Shown here one piece after another: positions 4,818 through 5,907 of a stretch of DNA of 5,907 nucleotides. The position numbers and the translations under genes were made by a program. The DNA comes from Planctomycetota bacterium (GTDB taxonomy: Bacteria; Planctomycetota; Phycisphaerae; Phycisphaerales; UBA1924). Each line of letters opens with the position of its first letter. Within the stretch, counting starts at the first letter, position 1. The stretch is from contig JAFLCM010000166.1 of the NCBI GenBank assembly GCA_017303565.1, positions 1-5,907 of the forward strand. The letters run 5' to 3'. The notes under the pieces are model-generated. The model was not told the origin of the DNA, searched no databases, and worked only from the letters and a program-made list of their open reading frames with translations.

Positions 4818-5525
4818 CTACTCGGTTCGCGCTCGCCGCCGCCCCACGCCCCACACCGCGCCCGCCAACCCGATCACCCCCGTCATCGGGGCCGGGATGT
4901 CGCGCAGCACCAGGTCGATGTTGAAGTTCGTCACCGTCCCCTGCGACCCGCCGAACGCCCGGAAGTTCGCCGTGAACTTGTACGTCCCCGGCGTCAACGT
5001 CCCCGAGTCCAGGCGATTCACCACGCCAAAATCGGAGTGATTGGCGAGCACCGACGCGACCGGGCTCAACCGCTCCAGCGTCACCGTGTTGATGTAGCCC
5101 CCCAGAAAATCGCCCGTGGAGTAAGCGGAGATCAACTCCCACGGCGTGTCGCGCCCGATCGTGAACGTCAGTTCCGTCCGCGAGAACCCCGACCCGCCGC
5201 CCGAAGGCGGGCCGCCGCTGCCCGTCCCCTGCACCCGTCCGGTCACATCCACCGCGACCGCCGGCTCGCCGGGCAGTGCCACGTTCTCGAAAGAAGAACG
5301 CTGCCGGGCCGACCCGAAGCCCGACGACACGAATGGCACGCTGTTCTCCGCCGTGACCATCTGGTCGAAAAGGCTGAACCCCGTCGCGGTGAGCGTTTCC
5401 GTGACCGTGGTCCCGGCGGTGGCGCTGGCGGTCACCTCGCGCGACTGGCTGACAAACCCCACCTGACCCCGCGCACTCCCCGCGACCACCAACAATGCCA
5501 CAGCGCCGATGACGATGTTCTTCAC
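4818..5525 (-). CDS. Exported protein with PEP-CTERM-like C-terminal sorting signal
   Basis: This encodes 235 residues of unknown function. A signal peptide (MKNIVIGAVALLVVAGSARG, cleavage predicted near residue 20) is followed by a secreted region rich in Thr, Ser, Val and Gly with no cysteine. It includes a flexible Gly/Pro/Ser linker (about 100-113) and a beta-type segment ending LTPGTYKFTANFRAFGG (about 177-193), typical of exported beta-sandwich proteins. The tail has PAP (211-213), a hydrophobic stretch (about 215-228) and the basic cluster RRRAR (229-233). This is the tripartite layout of PEP-CTERM signals, processed by exosortase for surface anchoring, with PAP in place of PEP. The GTG start at 5525 is chosen because AGGAGG lies six bases upstream and the signal peptide begins there; an upstream in-frame ATG at 5606 would spoil the signal peptide. 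It is convergent with fliM. No exosortase gene is in the window. Confidence 0.8.
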   Translation of the reverse strand: MKNIVIGAVALLVVAGSARGQVGFVSQSREVTASATAGTTVTETLTATGFSLFDQMVTAENSVPFVSSGFGSARQRSSFENVALPGEPAVAVDVTGRVQGTGSGGPPSGGGSGFSRTELTFTIGRDTPWELISAYSTGDFLGGYINTVTLERLSPVASVLANHSDFGVVNRLDSGTLTPGTYKFTANFRAFGGSQGTVTNFNIDLVLRDIPAPMTGVIGLAGAVWGVGRRRARTE

Positions 5526-5531
5526 GCCGAT

Positions 5532-5537
5532 CCTCCT
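5532..5537 (-). promoter_or_regulatory. Strong Shine-Dalgarno that sets a GTG start
   Basis: AGGAGG on the minus strand (5537-5532) lies six bases before the GTG at 5525. It decides the start of the PEP-CTERM-like gene in favour of GTG over the ATG 81 bases upstream. Confidence 0.85.
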
Positions 5538-5584
5538 ATAACAAATAGACCACCGCATCCCCCGCGCGGCAAATCGAGCGGGTG

Positions 5585-5604
5585 ATTGTGAAGACAATGT
5601 TGTC
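5585..5604. promoter_or_regulatory. Overlapping inverted repeats upstream of the PEP-CTERM-like gene
   Basis: GACAA-TG-TTGTC (5593-5604) is a perfect palindrome and overlaps a second inverted repeat ATTGT-GAAG-ACAAT (5585-5598). They lie 60-80 bases upstream of the GTG start in an AT-richer pocket. On the minus strand the palindrome overlaps TTGACA (5606-5601), a consensus -35, but no -10 is found at proper spacing. A repressor operator is possible but unproven. Confidence 0.35.
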
Positions 5605-5633
5605 AAATACCTGCGAACGCGGGTTTGAATCGG

Positions 5634-5907
5634 CTACCGTTCGCTCGCCTTCCCCAGAACCTCCAGCGCCGACTGGGTAAACAGCGTCACTCCCGTCCGG
5701 ATCGTCGGCTCCGCCTCGGGCAGGAACAGCGCCGAGTGCGGACCGGGGATCAGCATCGTCCGACCCCGCGCCTGCGCGTCCGCGAACAACTCCGGGTGCA
5801 CCGAGCCGATGCGGAACTGGATCGACGGCGCCTTCGCCTTGCTGCCGAACACCCCGAAGTCTTCCGAGCCCATGACCGGCTCGATGTCGCGGACGCGCTC
5901 CTCGCCG
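5634..5907 (-). CDS. M20-family metallopeptidase/amidohydrolase, C-terminal part only
   Basis: The last 90 residues of a gene that enters from the right edge. M20 enzymes hydrolyse amide bonds of peptides or N-acyl amino acids with a two-metal centre. The fragment shows the family C-terminal hallmarks: VMGSEDFGVF, whose Glu is a metal ligand in the M20 family, a segment FRIG, then PGPHSALFLPEAEPTIRTGV with the conserved active-site His, and a final helix ending in LGKASER. The arrangement is closest to the M20D amidohydrolase group (hippurate hydrolase, N-acyl amino acid amidohydrolase), but the substrate cannot be told. It ends in TAG, 108 bases upstream of the PEP-CTERM-like gene on the same strand, with no clear terminator between them, so read-through is possible. 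Confidence 0.85.
   Translation of the reverse strand, partial: GEERVRDIEPVMGSEDFGVFGSKAKAPSIQFRIGSVHPELFADAQARGRTMLIPGPHSALFLPEAEPTIRTGVTLFTQSALEVLGKASER

Noticed and set aside
5578..5606. A sigma70 promoter based on TTGACA before the PEP-CTERM-like gene
   Set aside because: At 16-18 base spacing the -10 position reads like ACCCGC, which does not resemble TATAAT; kept only as an inverted-repeat site.

Overview
This 5.9 kb window is very GC-rich, with C strongly preferred at third codon positions. It looks like chromosomal DNA of a flagellated Gram-negative bacterium. A PEP-CTERM-like exported protein, a CsrA/FliM pair, start codons mostly lacking Shine-Dalgarno sequences and hairpin repeats between genes together suggest Planctomycetota, possibly class Phycisphaerae. 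That assignment is inference. No mobile element, CRISPR array or rRNA was seen.

Left part (1-1254). A short plus-strand gene encodes a stand-alone Nfu-type Fe-S scaffold/carrier (158-433). A possible minus-strand reading frame starting near 111 runs off the left edge. A 365-base gene-free stretch (434-798) follows, carrying several copies of a palindromic hairpin repeat and a long hairpin at its end. It leads into csrA (799-1020), whose Shine-Dalgarno lies in the loop of a small perfect hairpin, a layout expected for CsrA autoregulation. Another copy of the hairpin repeat lies directly behind csrA. tRNA-Gly(GCC) is on the minus strand (1183-1254), with a clear sigma70-type promoter and a Rho-independent terminator.

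Middle part (1255-4723). A complete minus-strand dsbD-like gene (1387-3471) encodes a signal peptide, a periplasmic domain with a Cys pair, a membrane domain with two conserved Cys and a C-terminal thioredoxin domain with WCLNC. It ends in a terminator that overlaps its own stop codon. Divergent from it is fliM (3707-4723), the flagellar motor switch protein.

Right part (4724-5907). Two tandem hairpins separate fliM from a convergent minus-strand gene (4818-5525) for a small exported protein with a C-terminal PAP/transmembrane/RRR sorting tail. The last 90 residues of an M20-family metallopeptidase/amidohydrolase (5634-5907) enter from the right edge on the same strand.

The genes do not form one operon; orientations alternate and each unit appears to have its own control signals. 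The one plausible functional link is csrA and fliM, since CsrA commonly controls flagellar gene expression. I see no wholly new multi-gene system. The most interesting signals are the csrA ribosome-binding-site hairpin, the dispersed hairpin repeat family and the compact signals between dsbD and the tRNA gene.
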